The notes beneath the pieces were generated by a model. It ran no database searches and was not told the DNA's origin. It saw only the letters and a program-made list of their open reading frames with translations. A DNA stretch of 64,000 bases, taken from positions 125,578,522 to 125,642,521 of the forward strand of contig NC_089490.1 of NCBI RefSeq assembly GCF_036850765.1, in the 5' to 3' direction. The position numbers were made by a program, and so were the translations under genes. The DNA is from Saccopteryx bilineata (Eukaryota; Chordata; Mammalia; Chiroptera; Emballonuridae). Below, one piece after another: positions 22,550-34,660 of the stretch (its first letter is position 1; each line of letters starts with the position of its first letter).

Positions 22550-23150
22550 TGTATGGTCAAGAGCCACAACCATGGCAGCAATGCAATGCAGGATCTCATT
22601 GAATTCAGAAAGATGGTAAAAAAAAAAAACAAAAAAAACAGTGAAACCAAAAAATGGTAGGCCATTCCTTTATTAAAATGTTGCACCAGCCAACAAGAAA
22701 ACACACAGGGAAAATATTTCCCTCTTCATTCAGAGCTCACAAAGCCCTGATACATTATCCAGTTTTACAACCAATAGAATATTCTCCATTTTTTCTAGAA
22801 TCAAAGGACCCACCAATATCAGTAGAGCTCACAAAAGACCCCTCAGCTCAGGTTCCTCATTTGCACACTTTATCTCTCTCTGCACATGGCTTCTTCTTCA
22901 GCATTTTGCATTCCCTCTGCTATCACTCTGCAAACATGGCTTTCTTCTTCTTTTTCTCCTTCTTCTCTCTCTTTAAATTTTTTTGGCATGAAAAACTATC
23001 CACTAGCAAACATTACCAAAACCATGCTCTTTCCAAGCAGGAAAGTAATTTGCATTTTTACAGACCACATATACCTGGTTCTGCCCAGCCCCCAATGCAA
23101 ACTATGAGTGAGCAAACATAACAATCATATTTTACAAACTTATTTAACCA
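22550..23150 (-). mobile_element. Probable solo LTR inside L1-D
   Basis: A 601-bp non-L1 insertion. In reverse orientation it begins TGGTTAAATAAG and ends CTTGACCATACA, the TG...CA form of retroviral LTRs, and carries an AATAAA at 22669-22674. 'agcctc' occurs just left (22544-22549) and again at 23153-23158, two bases off the right end, a likely target duplication. No internal viral genes are present. Family not identified. Confidence 0.55.
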
Positions 23151-23884
23151 AGAGCCTCCAAGTGTTTGAAAATTTTTCAGTTTTTCTATTGTAGTTGATT
23201 TCTAGTTTTATGCCATTGTGATCAGAGAAGATACTTGATATGAATTCAATCTTCTTAAATTTATTGAGACTTGTTTTGTGTCCTAACATGTGGGCTATCT
23301 TAGAAATTATGTCATAAGCACTTGAAAAAACTGTATATTCTACTGCTTTAGGGTAAAAGATTTTGAAGATATCAATTAAATCCAATTGATTTCATGTGTC
23401 ATTTAAGGTCTTTGTTTCTTTGTTAATTTTCTGTCCGGAGGATCTTTCTATTGTTTGTTAGTAGGGTATTAAAATCCCCTACTCTTATAGTATTGCTGTA
23501 GATCTCACCCTTATGTCCATCAAAATCTACTTTATATATTTAGGTGTAAAAATATTTACAATAGTTCTATCTTCCTGTTGGATCGCCCCCTTATCATTCT
23601 GTAGTGACCTTCTTTGTCCCTTATAGCCTTTGTTTTAAAGTCTATTTTGTGAGATATGAGTATTAATACCCCAGAATTTTTTTTATTTCCATTTGCATGA
23701 AATACTTTTTCTTTCACTTCATTTTCAGTCTATGTGTACCTTTTGTTCCGAGGTGTATCTCTTGTAGACAGCTATGTATGGGTGCTGTTTTCTTATTCAT
23801 GAAGCTACCCTATATCTTTTTCATTGGAGCATTTAATCCATTTACATTTATAGTTATTATTGATACATAGTTATTTATTGCCAT
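23140..23884 (-). pseudogene. L1-D ORF2 N-terminal (endonuclease) fragment
   Basis: ORF2 start at 23884 ('MAINNYVSIIT'). The frame at 23140-23385 reads 'SKIAHMLGHK' where SRIDH..GHK is expected, so the catalytic Asp is Ala; 'SDHNGIKLEI' further on is kept. Only the endonuclease region exists in this copy. Confidence 0.8.
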
Positions 23885-23898
23885 TTTATTCTTTAAAT

Positions 23899-24700
23899 CT
23901 AAAATTCTCTTTTTCTCAATTTCACTTTTTTCTTTGTTCTTTTTACATCAGGTTCCTTAACATTTCTTGCAATATTGGTTTGGTTGTAATGAATTCCTTG
24001 AGTTCTTTTTTTGTCTGGGAAGCTTTTTTTTTCTCCTTCAATTTTAAACAATAGCCTTGTTGGATAAAGAAGTCTTGGTTGTAGTTTCTTGTTCTGCATT
24101 ACTTTGAATATTTCTTGTCAATCCTTTCTGGCCTCAAGTGTTTCTGTTGAGAAGTCAGAATCATCATGATGGCGGCTCCTCTGTAGTTAATTAAATGCTT
24201 TTGTTTTGCAGCTTATAGTATTCTTTCGTTATCTCTTAACTTTGGCACTTTAATTATGATGTGTCTTGGTGTAGGCCTACTTGGTTTCTATTTAATGGGA
24301 CTCAGTGCTTCTTAAACTTGTGTGACTTTTTCCTTCTTCAATTTAGGAAAGTTTTCAGCTATGATTTCTTCAAACAGGTCCTCAACTCAATGTTCTTTCT
24401 CCTCTCCTTCAGGAACCCCTATGATGCAGATGTTGTTTCTTATCATGTTGTCACAGAGGTCTTTTAATTGCCGGTTCAATTCTCTGCTTCATCCAGGCTC
24501 CTGTTGATTCTTCTACTGCAGTCTTCATTTCTGATATTGTATTTGTCATTTCTAGTGGATTCTTTTTTATGATTTCAATTTCATTTTTGATTCTTCCTAT
24601 CTCTTCATTTAGTCGTTACTTCCATTTCATTTAGTCCTTTTTTATGGGATTTTTCTTATTGATTCATTTGAGTCTCTCTTCTTTGCCCATTTTGTCTGTG
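23899..24700 (-). pseudogene. L1-D ORF1, broken
   Basis: The frame at 23899-24099 contains 'LQPRLLYPTRLLFKIEGEKK', the end of the L1 ORF1 C-terminal domain. Upstream ORF1 sequence runs on to about 24700 with stops. Limits at the 5' side are approximate. Confidence 0.7.
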
Positions 24701-27291
24701 TATTAAGTAGAGCTGTCTGACTTTGAAATTTTTGTGGTGTCCTTATGAGGAAATGGGCTCAGTGGTACTGACCTCCAGGCCATCTGCTTTCTGTGATCTA
24801 GGAATGCTTTTTGAAGGTACTATTTTTCCCTCTGGTTGTATGTGAGTATTGAATGCAGTTGGTCATCTCATGGGTATCATTATTCCTTGAGGCTGGCTGG
24901 CTCTAAGGGTCAACCTAGATCATGTGTACTACACACTGTGCAATGTCTGTCCTGTTTGGTGCATTTATTCTTCACAGTGTCTGGTGCCTGATAGACTCCA
25001 CCTTTGGGTGTGCTGCTTGTGTAGCTAGCTGAGTCTAGGGTTGGTGCTGTTGGCCACCCAATACCAGTTGTGTTGGCTTTAGATCTTCTTTGGTTGGCGT
25101 CAGCTGTTGTTTGTAACCTGCTGTGGCCTACCTGTATGAAGCTACAACTCTTTTCACTGTTTGTGCCAGTGTTTTATATGCCTGGGTAGTGTGAGAGGGG
25201 ACAACCTGAGTTTAAGAATCAGTTTCCTCCTGCTTAGATATGAGAGCAACTTTGTAAAAGCCTGTAACCTTTGTAAGATTTGTCTCTACTTCTAAGCTGC
25301 TTATCTTCCTCTTGCAGCTGCCTGGTCTTCACACAGAATCTTTTGTAGTAAGACTGTAGTGTGGGCTCAGACTGTCCTGACTCAACCAACCCCTCTACAG
25401 GTGGCACGCTTGGTGGGTGAGGACAGCTAAGGTTGGGAATACAACATTAGGGGATCCTCTACTTCAGGGGTCTCTTGGACAGGAGTTCAGTATGGGGAAT
25501 GTGGCCCCTACTCCAGAGCCTAATTCCTCAGCCACTGCTGGCTACTCAAATTTTATTTCTCCCCAACAAGGTGAGCAGCTGGTTTAGATCGAGTGTGGCC
25601 GACAGTCCCTTCTGCAGAGGTTCTTACAGCTGGTGAGACCCTGGTCTCAGGGAGGAAGACTGAGATTACTCTCCTGGGGCTGACTGTGCCCCCCCAAAAG
25701 GTGGCTAAGCCCCTTGACCAGATTCAACAATAGGATCACAAGAACTCACAAGTTCAACATCCATGCTCCAAGCCTCTCTCACTTCCCCCTATGAAATCTA
25801 GCCCCACAGGGCAGGATATCAAACAACCAGGCTGCCTGATTTTGAGGTTCCACCTTATCCAATGCACTTGAGCCTCTGTGCCGGTGCTGATCACAGAGAG
25901 TGGAACTCACTTCAGCTGGGCCAGGTGTGAAGAACTCTTCCTTAGGATACCCAACTAGCAAGGTTTGTTAGGTTCTGAACCTATGCTCTCTGCAGGTAGC
26001 CCCTGGATGTGCCTGCCCTGGGCTTCCCTGAAAGGAACCCAATGCAGACTTGTGGGAGATATTGCCTGTGACTGGCCCACAGCCGTCTTCTGAGAGTTAC
26101 AAGCAATCCAGAGTTTGTGGCTGCCTCTGCTGGGTCCAAGTGTACATGCAAATACCAAGCTGTACAGCTAGGCTGGCTTTTATCCACCCTGGGCCTGGGG
26201 GAATATTCACTTAAAAGGCCAAGGTCCCCTGATTCCCACCTCTTACTGCCTCTGTTTGCTGGCTACTTGTTGGGCTTGGCCACTGAAAAAAATCTCTGGC
26301 AGAGTCTAGAGCCTACATTAATTCAGGGACTGTGAAGAATGGTGGGTGTGGCTCTACCCCTTAGCCCCTGGTGTCAGTCTATCCAGACATATTCCACAGA
26401 CCTCAGTGGATGTGGCCCCAGGAATCCCATGGGTGTGGCCTCTGAGACCCAGAGGTGTGGTCATTTTGCTTTCTGGACAGTTTCTACTTAGTCTCCTGTG
26501 AGGCAGAATAACCAGTCTTAGACTTGGGAGCATGCAGGGAAAGCTCCAGCCTCAACACCATAAAACTGAGTCACTGATGCATCCCCTGCTTCCTGGCTTC
26601 TCAGCATGACCCCATCTTTGTGAATGGAGAAGGAGAGACTCCTGAGGGAAAAGCAGATGCTTTTCCCCAGGCTGATGCCACTCAGAGGGAACTGTTCCAC
26701 CCAAGAAAGATGGCGAATGCATTATTGGAGAATGACTCTGCACAGGCATTCCAGTGGCCATCCCCCGCAGTGTCTCTCTCTGGGCCTCCAACTTTACATT
26801 CTCCTCACACAACACTAGTCTTCTCAGCCCTCCCTTTGCCAGAGCCCTGAATAAGTGTATGTGAACAAGATTTTCTGTGCGGGCCCTTTAAGACCAAGAC
26901 TGTGTCTCCAAGAGCTCCCTCTGCTTCTCACAGACAGAAACACAGCTCTTTTCACCTCCAATTGCTGTGTGGGCACCTCTTCTAGGCTCTGGGGCTCTAG
27001 GCTGGGGTACCAGGCCTGGGGCTGAGGGACCACACCTCTCAGGGTGACCCTCCCCACAGTGAGAGTCCCCTCAACTGCTACTTGCTTCTGGAAGCGGGGC
27101 AGTCCTTTCCGCATCTCCGCCCTTCCTACCAGTCTCGGTGTGACTTCTTCTGTGATCCTTGGTTATAGAGTCCTCTTCATTTAGTCCAAAGCTGGTTTTT
27201 CAAGATGACTGTTCTTAAATTAACTTGTAATCCAACTTGGTCCTTGAAGGTGGCAGTTGGAACGTCCACCTATGCCGTCGCCATTTTGGAA

Positions 27292-27975
27292 TCCTCCATG
27301 TTTTTAATTTTTTAAACTTAATCTTATTAAACCCATAGTTGCAATAGAATAGTTATATTTTTTCAAAAACATATAAGAAAATATTTTAATTGTTAAAAAA
27401 AGTTTTGTTTATGTTCTAATATTCTCTTGAGCAATGAGTGATACACATTTTAGTAAACATAGATTATAAATTCTGCTATAAATTTGACCTCCATCAAGGA
27501 TTAGCCAACAATCAGGCTTAGTATCTCTTCTGAATTTGTTGAGTTCTGTCCTAGTGTTATTTTAGCATAATTGAAGACCTGGTTTTTGAGTCATATTATT
27601 AAAGCTAGATGTAAAAATTATTCGACCAAGTTGCAATTTTATGTTGTCCTCTACACTAGGGAAAGTCAATACAAGACCCATCTTCTTGAAATGTGTTTCT
27701 GATCTTTTATAAACCCATAATTGGAGATAGAACCCCTTACGGTAATCAGTGTTCTTTGTACAGGGAAGCAAGTAACAAATCGCTCCTTGAATATAGTTCC
27801 AGAAAATAAGATAGCCTTTGATGTTAAATTTGTGGGCTTCTTTTTGTAAAAGGAGTACAAGGGTAGCCTCATGTATGTTTGGTTTTGCCTAAAGTTTATG
27901 CATAGATTCAAAGTATAAGTGAAATCAGTTCAGTGCTGGCATCTTGGCAACAAAATTCCTTTGCTCCCTAGTTAT
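27292..27975. other. No feature recognised
   Basis: AT-rich, no named repeat and no supported gene. Confidence 0.5.
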
Positions 27976-27989
27976 GAAGTATGTTGTTT

Positions 27990-28430
27990 GTTTCCTTGGG
28001 GGGGGGTTGTTTTTTTGTTTTTGTTTTTGTTTTTTTACAAAGAGAGAAAGACAGAGAGAGGAATATATAGGGATAGACAAACAAGAAGGGAGAGAGATAA
28101 GAAGCATCAGTTCTTTGTTGTGACACCTTAGTTGTTCACTGATTTCTTTCTCATATGTGCCTTGACTGGGAGGATACAGCAGAGCAAGTTGACCCCTTGC
28201 TCAAGCCAGTGATGTTAGGCTTCAAGCCAGCTACCTTTGGGCTCAAGCCAGAGACTTTTGGGCTCAACCCAGTGACCATAGGGTCATATCCATAATCCCA
28301 CACTCAAGCTGGTGACCTTACACTCAAGCTGGTGAGCCCACGCTGAAGCCAGCGACCTCGCAGTTCCAACCCTGTGTCTTCCATGTCTCAGTTCAATGCT
28401 CTATCCATTGTGCCACTACCTGGTCAGATT
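27990..28430 (-). mobile_element. Type A tRNA-derived SINE, long variant
   Basis: Reverse copy with extra 'gctcaagccag'-type internal units. 14-bp duplication gaagtatgttgttt at 27976-27989 and 28431-28444. The head at the right reads 'actacctggtcag'. A G-run and T-rich tail are at the left. Confidence 0.9.
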
Positions 28431-28599
28431 GAAGTATGTTGTTTTGAGGAATGGTTTTTTTTTTTTTTACTTTGTATTGTGTCCAATCTTGTTTAAAGTG
28501 ATAATATGAGAGTTCTACTGTAATAGAAATTGTAATTAGGTAAATTTGGATATTTTATATAAAACTAATTCCTTAATTCTGAACCACAGTTTAAGAAAG

Positions 28600-29010
28600 T
28601 AATTGTGGTGGGCATGAGAATGTGCCTTGCACATCTCTAATCACATAGAACTTGGTCAAAGACCTCAGCTCCCACAGTCTCAAATCTGTCCCTGTGTTTG
28701 CACTGATGTCATGCTCCCCATGGGCTACTTGATAAGAACTAAGGACAGCAGGGATAATAAAACAGGCCATACCAAGAGACTCAGGACTCTTCTGACAGCT
28801 ATGCTGAACCTTCCTTAGACTGTATGGTAGTTTAAGATACTTCCATCCAACCTTCTTTTCCTTTCTTGTTCACTTCCTTGCATTGTGGTCAGAAAAATCT
28901 CTCAGTCTCCTCTGGTTCACTCCACCTTGTCTTTCACACGCATTCCCCTAATTAAATCCTTATGTGTTTAATCCCATTTTGGCATCTATATCTGGGAGGA
29001 CCGGATTAAC
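28600..29010 (+). mobile_element. Possible old ERV LTR
   Basis: 'ttcccctaattaaatcctta' (28944-28963), 'ttaatcccattttggcatc' (28967-28985) and 'gggaggaccggattaac' (28994-29010) resemble the 3' part of ERVL-type LTRs. Ends and duplication not found. Confidence 0.4.
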
Positions 29011-29983
29011 AAGTATTGTAATGTTTTGACCCTTAAAATAATTGAAATTCCCCTTTTCATTCTTACTTAAAGGCATATACACATCTAATTTATACCAAGT
29101 TGTTTGGATGTGCATTTAAAAGGAGAGGCATAATACACAGCTTTGTTTAAATGTTGGGTTGTATTTGCCTCCTGAAGTACCTATTTTAATGCAGGTTCCA
29201 CAACTGAATCACTAGTTTAGGATTACATCAGTGTAGTGTAGTTAAGACCCTTAGGCCATCAAAAGACTGCTGATAGAAAGATGAATGATGAAAAAGACTT
29301 CAGTAGCTATTATGGGTTTTTGTGATGAGACAGAGTAGAGAGAAATAGTTATAACAGTGCTCAGGTGTGAAGTAATTGAAACTGTATCTTGCTGACAATT
29401 TATTTAAGATACTACATGTGAAAACCAAAACCGCAACTGCATTGAAAGGGCAAAAAGAAACCTGGCAAAGAAATGACATAATAGAATAGTTGGCCTAAAA
29501 TGTCCTTTTGACAAGATTGAGCACTTGTATATAATATTCAACTTGAAAAAGATACATTACAAATAGGTTTAATCTTTCTTATTGCTTCCAACCTTTAAAT
29601 AAAGGCCACTTCCTTGTGCATTCCTACTTTGGTGACAGAAATTTAGCTTCCATGCCTCACCCTAGTGGGGTCTTAGGTTGTGACAAAGGAGCAATCTTTC
29701 ATGCTATACACTTTAACTGCATTCACCTTTTTGAAATTCTAGGTTATATTTCTACTTGCAGTCTTAATTTTTTAACATACACATAGCAGACACACAAAGG
29801 ATGTTTTTATAATACATGGTAATTCTTAGGACTAAAACATTCATCATACCTATGTATTATCAGATACAATGGCCATCTTTCAGGCACCCTACATGGTACC
29901 CTGTGTTACAGCATAATCTCTTTAAATTTGGCTTCAGTCAGGAACATTATAAGGCTTCTTTTACAAATTTTATCTTTTTGTCT
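29011..29983. other. No feature recognised
   Basis: Unassigned sequence, no supported gene. Confidence 0.5.
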
Positions 29984-30000
29984 AAAAAGAGCTGCTGTTT

Positions 30001-30207
30001 TGGCTTGACCTGTGGTGGTGCAGTGGATAAAGTGTCGACCTGGAACACTAATGTCACTGGTTTGAAACCTCGGGCTTGCCTGATCAAGGCACATATGGGA
30101 GTTGATGCTTTCTGCTCCTCCCTCTTTTCTCTCTCCTTCTCTCTCTGTCTCCCCCCCTTCCCTCTCTAAATGAATAAATAAAATCTTTAAAAAAATAATA
30201 AGAATAT
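30001..30207 (+). mobile_element. Type B tRNA-derived SINE
   Basis: Starts 'tggcttgacctgtggtgg' and ends in an A-rich tail. Target duplication aaaaagagctgctgttt (29984-30000) and aaaaagagatgctgttt (30208-30224), one mismatch in 17. Confidence 0.92.
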
Positions 30208-30224
30208 AAAAAGAGATGCTGTTT

Positions 30225-31025
30225 AGCTGATAAGAGGCAGGTCATTGGTATTGAATAAAATTAGTTCCACATAGTACTCAAAGGAGTCTCATTTTCAATA
30301 AAACATATGAACCAGATGTTATTGGTGGATGTAAATTATTTGAAATTTTTATGTTAAAAGTAACTGATATTATAAAATAGGACAATAAAGTTAATGCACA
30401 GTTTAGTTAAATTTTCTCCAAAGTCCCTCAATTGTCTGAGTAGTTGGAAGAAATAGCTTTTGAAAAGGGATGAGAATTGAAAAATAAGAAAACCACATAG
30501 AAGTGGAATTATTCTCCATTAGTGTTAACTGTCTTTCTCTTCTAAAAATTGATACCATGATAATATCTAAGCCTAAAACATGTTCAGTTGAAAAGGAGAG
30601 ATCAAGGATTGTGCAAAAAATCATAAAACCTATTAAAATTTTTGTGATTATCTCAAACTTCTCATATATATATATATTATGCTATATTTATATATAAATG
30701 AAAAATACACACTACTTGAAAGAGGAAAACACCTTCTGTGCTTCTAATTTACTGATACTCTATATTCACAACACTTCACTTCTGACACCAGATTTATAGC
30801 TTTTCTACAACAAGCAATTCTCCAACTTTCCAGATACCAATGAGGTATCCTACAATTTAACTCAATTCTGATACTGTTTACCTGGAACTAGCACCAAATC
30901 CCACAAGTTAAGGGCTCAGTCCTAAAAGATTAATTTCTTCTCCAATATTCAGATGCCAATCACAAATCCAACTTGTCTCCTATGCTATACTAGATGGGTT
31001 TAGCAGCAGATTAGATGCTACTAAA
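30225..31025. other. Unassigned; possible LTR-like piece at 30735-31020
   Basis: No gene seen. The 30780-31000 part ('cacttctgacaccag', 'cagataccaatgaggtatc', 'cagatgccaatcacaaatcc') shows weak likeness to the LTR-like block at 61960-62080, which suggests another degraded copy of that family. A short TA run is at 30664-30677. Confidence 0.35.
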
Positions 31026-31029
31026 AAAA

Positions 31030-31515
31030 TTAATTTAAGACATAACAAGAGAAACTATCCAAAATTAAAAATAGAGAGTAAAATAATGACTAAAAAATTA
31101 TCTATGAAATGATATAAAGTGGTATAAAAGATGTGTGATTGGACTCCCAGAGGAGATGAAAGAACAGGAAAAAAATATTTGAAAAAAGAGAGGCTACACA
31201 TTTTTCAGATTTGATGAAAACCATTGACCCAAGAAGTTCAACAAACCCAAAACAGAATAAATATAAAGAAAACCATGGCAAGTTATATTATGATCAAATT
31301 TCTGACACCCAGCAACAGACAATTTTAAAAGTAGCTAGAGAATAGAAAACACATTACATAGTGAGAGACAAAGATAAGAAAGAAGACAACTGATAATATC
31401 ATTCAAGTATTGTCAATCTAGAATTCTATACCCAGTGAAAATATTCTTTAAAAATCAAGGCTAACTGGAGACGTTTTTAGACAAATCTGCAAGATAATCA
31501 TCTCAGCAATCAATT
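31030..31515 (+). mobile_element. Old L1M/HAL1-type fragment (ORF1 region)
   Basis: Forward, decayed sequence with 'tggactcccagaggag', 'gaagttcaacaaaccc', 'gaaaaccatggcaag' and 'ctagaattctatacccag' in the order of the ORF1 3' part of ancient L1M or HAL1 elements. No open frame remains. Confidence 0.7.
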
Positions 31516-32295
31516 TCAATCCTTTGATAAAAGATAAATTATTTGAAAAAATAATTGCATTACTTGGATGGTCCAGGTTCCTTTAAAATTTAAAGGCTTA
31601 CCCTCTCCCAATCTGCCTCACACACACTATTCCAGATTGGGTCCATATTAAATAATCCTAAGGTATGGGATAAACCTGTGCATTCCTCATTTAGTGTAGC
31701 AGGATCTTCTCATCTCATATATTATCCTTTTAGTTTTTCCATCTAAAGATTAGGAACTTTATGAGATAAAAATCACAGAAAAAAGAATATCCTCTCTTTT
31801 TTGGTAAAAGTAAAACTTTTAAAAGCTTCAGCCTTCTCTCTAAAACAAGGAGATCTGTCTAGGTGACTTCTAAGGTTCCTTCTGGCTCTGAAATTACATA
31901 AACCTAATAGGAATACTAACATGACCATTTACTAAATAGAAATTTTGCTATACTATCTCTGTCAAAATAATAAATACATAATTATTAATTGTGATAACTG
32001 ATGCACAGGACAAAATTGCTATAAGATAAAGCAATAGTGGGTCCAATAGGGGTTACATTTCAGGTAGAAGAGAACACATGAAAAGATACCGGTACAGGCA
32101 GGGTGCCTCTGAGGAACAAGAATTCCCAGGGGTGAGGAGCATGTGACGGGGCTGGAGAAGTGGGCAGGAACCGGTGACATGGAGGTATGAGGGTAACATT
32201 ACCAAGTTTGGTCTTTATCCTCTGTGCAAGGATTAAAGCAGGGTAACAATATGGATTAATTTTGTTTTAAAACAAGCACTGACTATTATTTAGAG

Positions 32296-32596
32296 CAGTG
32301 CTGTCCAATCAAAATATATTGTAAACCACATAGAAAATTAAATTTTTCATTCATCACATTTTTTAAAAAGTAAGAACACAGCCAATTAATTTTACTGATA
32401 TATTTTATTTAACCAATGTATCCAAACTATCATATCTTTATGTAATCAATGTAAACATTTATTGATATCTTTTTTTATATTAAGTCTGCGGAATTCAGTG
32501 GGTATTTTAAACTTGCAGCATGTCTCGATTTAAAGTAGCAGATCTCCGGCGTTCAGTAGCCAGGTGTGGCTAGTGGCCACCTACTGGGTTGTGCAG
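32296..32596 (+). mobile_element. MER58/MER5-like hAT MITE
   Basis: Begins 'cagtgctgtccaat' at 32296 and ends '...gggttgtgcag' at 32596, decayed hAT-Charlie terminal repeats. Inside are 'gtgtggctagtggccacc' and an AT-rich centre. The expected 8-bp target duplication is no longer clear. Confidence 0.72.
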
Positions 32597-33129
32597 GTCG
32601 ACAGAATGAATTGAGAGAAGCTAGAGTGGAAGCAGGGGGCTCAGTTCAGAGGTTATGGCAGAAGTCCCATTACCTGGGTTAAGATAGTGGTGACAGAGAT
32701 CACAGAAAATTAGATGGATTTGTAATTAGTTTGGAAGGAGTTAATAGCAACAGAAATAAAGGAATGTGACGACAAGCATTACAAAGAAAAATATAACCAG
32801 AAATAACCAAAGAATAATTCTAAGATCATTCTTAATCAACTCTTTTCTCTTCAATTTTCCTTTTGTAGAAGGGTTTTAGCAAGATATATACTTTACTGTC
32901 ATTTATAATTTTATTATTTTTTATGCCTACTTTTATTTTGCTACATCAAGTTCTGAATAAATAGCCTTTGCTTTTCTTGCCTAGTTGTTCCTCTTTATTT
33001 CCACAGTATTGATCAAGCTAGGACTTGATCTAACAAGAAACTATATTTTGTAAGGAAAATAATACATGAATTTCTTAAAGGCAGGGCCAATAGTTTATTC
33101 TTTTTTATATATTGGCAATACACAAGCAT
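32597..33129. other. No feature recognised
   Basis: Unassigned, no supported gene. Confidence 0.5.
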
Positions 33130-33139
33130 AATAACAATA

Positions 33140-33350
33140 ATTGTTATTCAGGACTATGTTTCTGGTCGTGAGCCAAGCACTGTATTTTATCTTGTTTAAT
33201 TTTCCCCAGGATCCTTGAGGGAGGGACTGCAGTTAACTACTTATCAGGCAAGATATTTGAAGCACAGAGAAGTTGAGTTACTTGCCCAAGGTCATAGAAT
33301 TAGTAAGACATGTTTGAACCACCTAGGAACTATGACTGCACAGTTTATGC
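33140..33350 (-). mobile_element. MIR SINE
   Basis: Reverse MIR: 'gtgagccaagcactg', 'agcacagagaagttgagtta', 'cttgcccaaggtcatagaat'. Confidence 0.75.
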
Positions 33351-33608
33351 TATTAACATTTTGTGGACTGATTAAACATATTGCTTACTGAGATATTACC
33401 AGACATGCATATAAATTTCTTCTTTGTTGCTAATACCTCCTTGGAAAACCCAAATGTAGGATTCATTTTAGAGATCATGTGTTTCTAATAGAATTAATTT
33501 TCTAAGATATTTTTTAAAATTTGTGATAGAAATCTTGAAATAATAAGAAAAGCATAAAAAATTACATCTACTTAGCTACAGGGGCTAAATTTGTTTAAAA
33601 TTGAGACA

Positions 33609-34422
33609 CACACAAAAAATGAATGCAAATCAAAACCACAATGAGATACCACATCACATCTCTTAGATTGGCTACTACCAATGAGATGGGTAATAACAAA
33701 TATTGGAGAGGCCATGGAGGAAAAAAACCCTCATTTATTGCTGGTGGGAATGTAAATTAGTACTACCATTATGGAAGAAAGTATGGTGGTTCTTCAGAAA
33801 ATTAAAAGTTAAACTACCGTATGACCCAGCAGTCCCTCTACTGGGTATCTACTCCCAAAACTCAAAATCATTGGTATGTAAAGACATATGTAGCCCCATG
33901 TTCATTGCAGCATTGTTCACAGTGGCCAAGACATGGAAACAACCAAAGAGTCCCTCAATAGAAAATTGGGTAAAGAAGATGTGGTACCTATATACTATGG
34001 AATACTACTCAGCCATAAGAAATTATGATACAGTATCATTTTGACAACATGGATGGACCTTGAGAACATTATACTGAGTGAAATAAGTAAATCAGAAAAA
34101 GCTAAAAAGTATCAATATATGATTTTACACATAGGTGGGATACAAAACTGAGATTCATGGACATGGACAAGAGTGCAGTGGTTACCAGGGAGAGAAGGAT
34201 GTGGAGTAGGGAGATGTGGGGGAACAGAGGGGGTTGGGAGCAGGGTATGAAGAAGGACAAATATAATGGAAAATGATTTGACCTTAGGTGACAGGAATAC
34301 AATATAATCAACCATTCAAATGCTGTGGAGATATTTGCCTGAAATTTATGTACTCTTGTTGATCAATGTCACCCTGTTAAATTTAATTTCCTAAATATAA
34401 AAAAAATTGAAAATAAAAAAAT
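33609..34422 (+). mobile_element. L1-E: 5'-truncated LINE-1
   Basis: Forward L1 with the end of ORF2 (33703-34044), a G-rich 3' UTR and an A-rich tail. Bounded by aaattgagaca at 33598-33608 and 34423-34433. Ordinary 5' truncation during reverse transcription explains its size. Confidence 0.92.
33703..34044 (+). pseudogene. L1-E ORF2 C-terminal fragment
   Basis: Contains 'KLPYDPAVPLLGIY' and 'MFIAALFTVAKTWKQPKSPS', the L1 ORF2 C-terminal segment. No catalytic domain is present. Confidence 0.88.
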
Positions 34423-34595
34423 AAATTGAGACATTAGAGAAGGAATCACAAGAGCCTACATTACATGTTGTGTCTGCCACTCTTCCTGTTTGGAATAAGA
34501 TTTGTGTGCCACTATTCATTTCTGGGCTTTAGGATACATGTTTCAGATCCCAGCTAAAAAAGAGAAATAGTTGTTATTTATAGAATTTCATTTTT

Positions 34596-34660
34596 TTAGA
34601 AGATTTTATTTATTGATTTTTAGCGAGATGACAGAGAGAGAGAAAGGCAAAGGAAAGAAG
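34596..34660 (-). mobile_element. SINE tail fragment
   Basis: 'agattttatttattgatttt' followed by a GA-rich run looks like the 3' end of a bat SINE in reverse. Too short to type. Confidence 0.4.

Larger units (their letters stand above)
22516..27291 (-). mobile_element. L1-D: LINE-1 lacking its 3' half
   Basis: Reverse-strand L1 related to L1-A. It begins inside ORF2 at 'gacctcattatttaataata' (compare 13083-13105 in L1-A), is interrupted by an LTR (22550-23150) and continues through the rest of the endonuclease, ORF1 and a 5' UTR to a 5' end near 27288 ('cgccattttgg'). Nothing downstream of the endonuclease region remains, so reverse transcriptase, C-terminal region and poly(A) are absent. 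Confidence 0.8.

Noticed and set aside
27990..28430. Direct repeats 'gctcaagccag' as a CRISPR-like array
   Set aside because: They are internal units of the type A SINE, irregularly spaced and without spacers; also a mammalian context.
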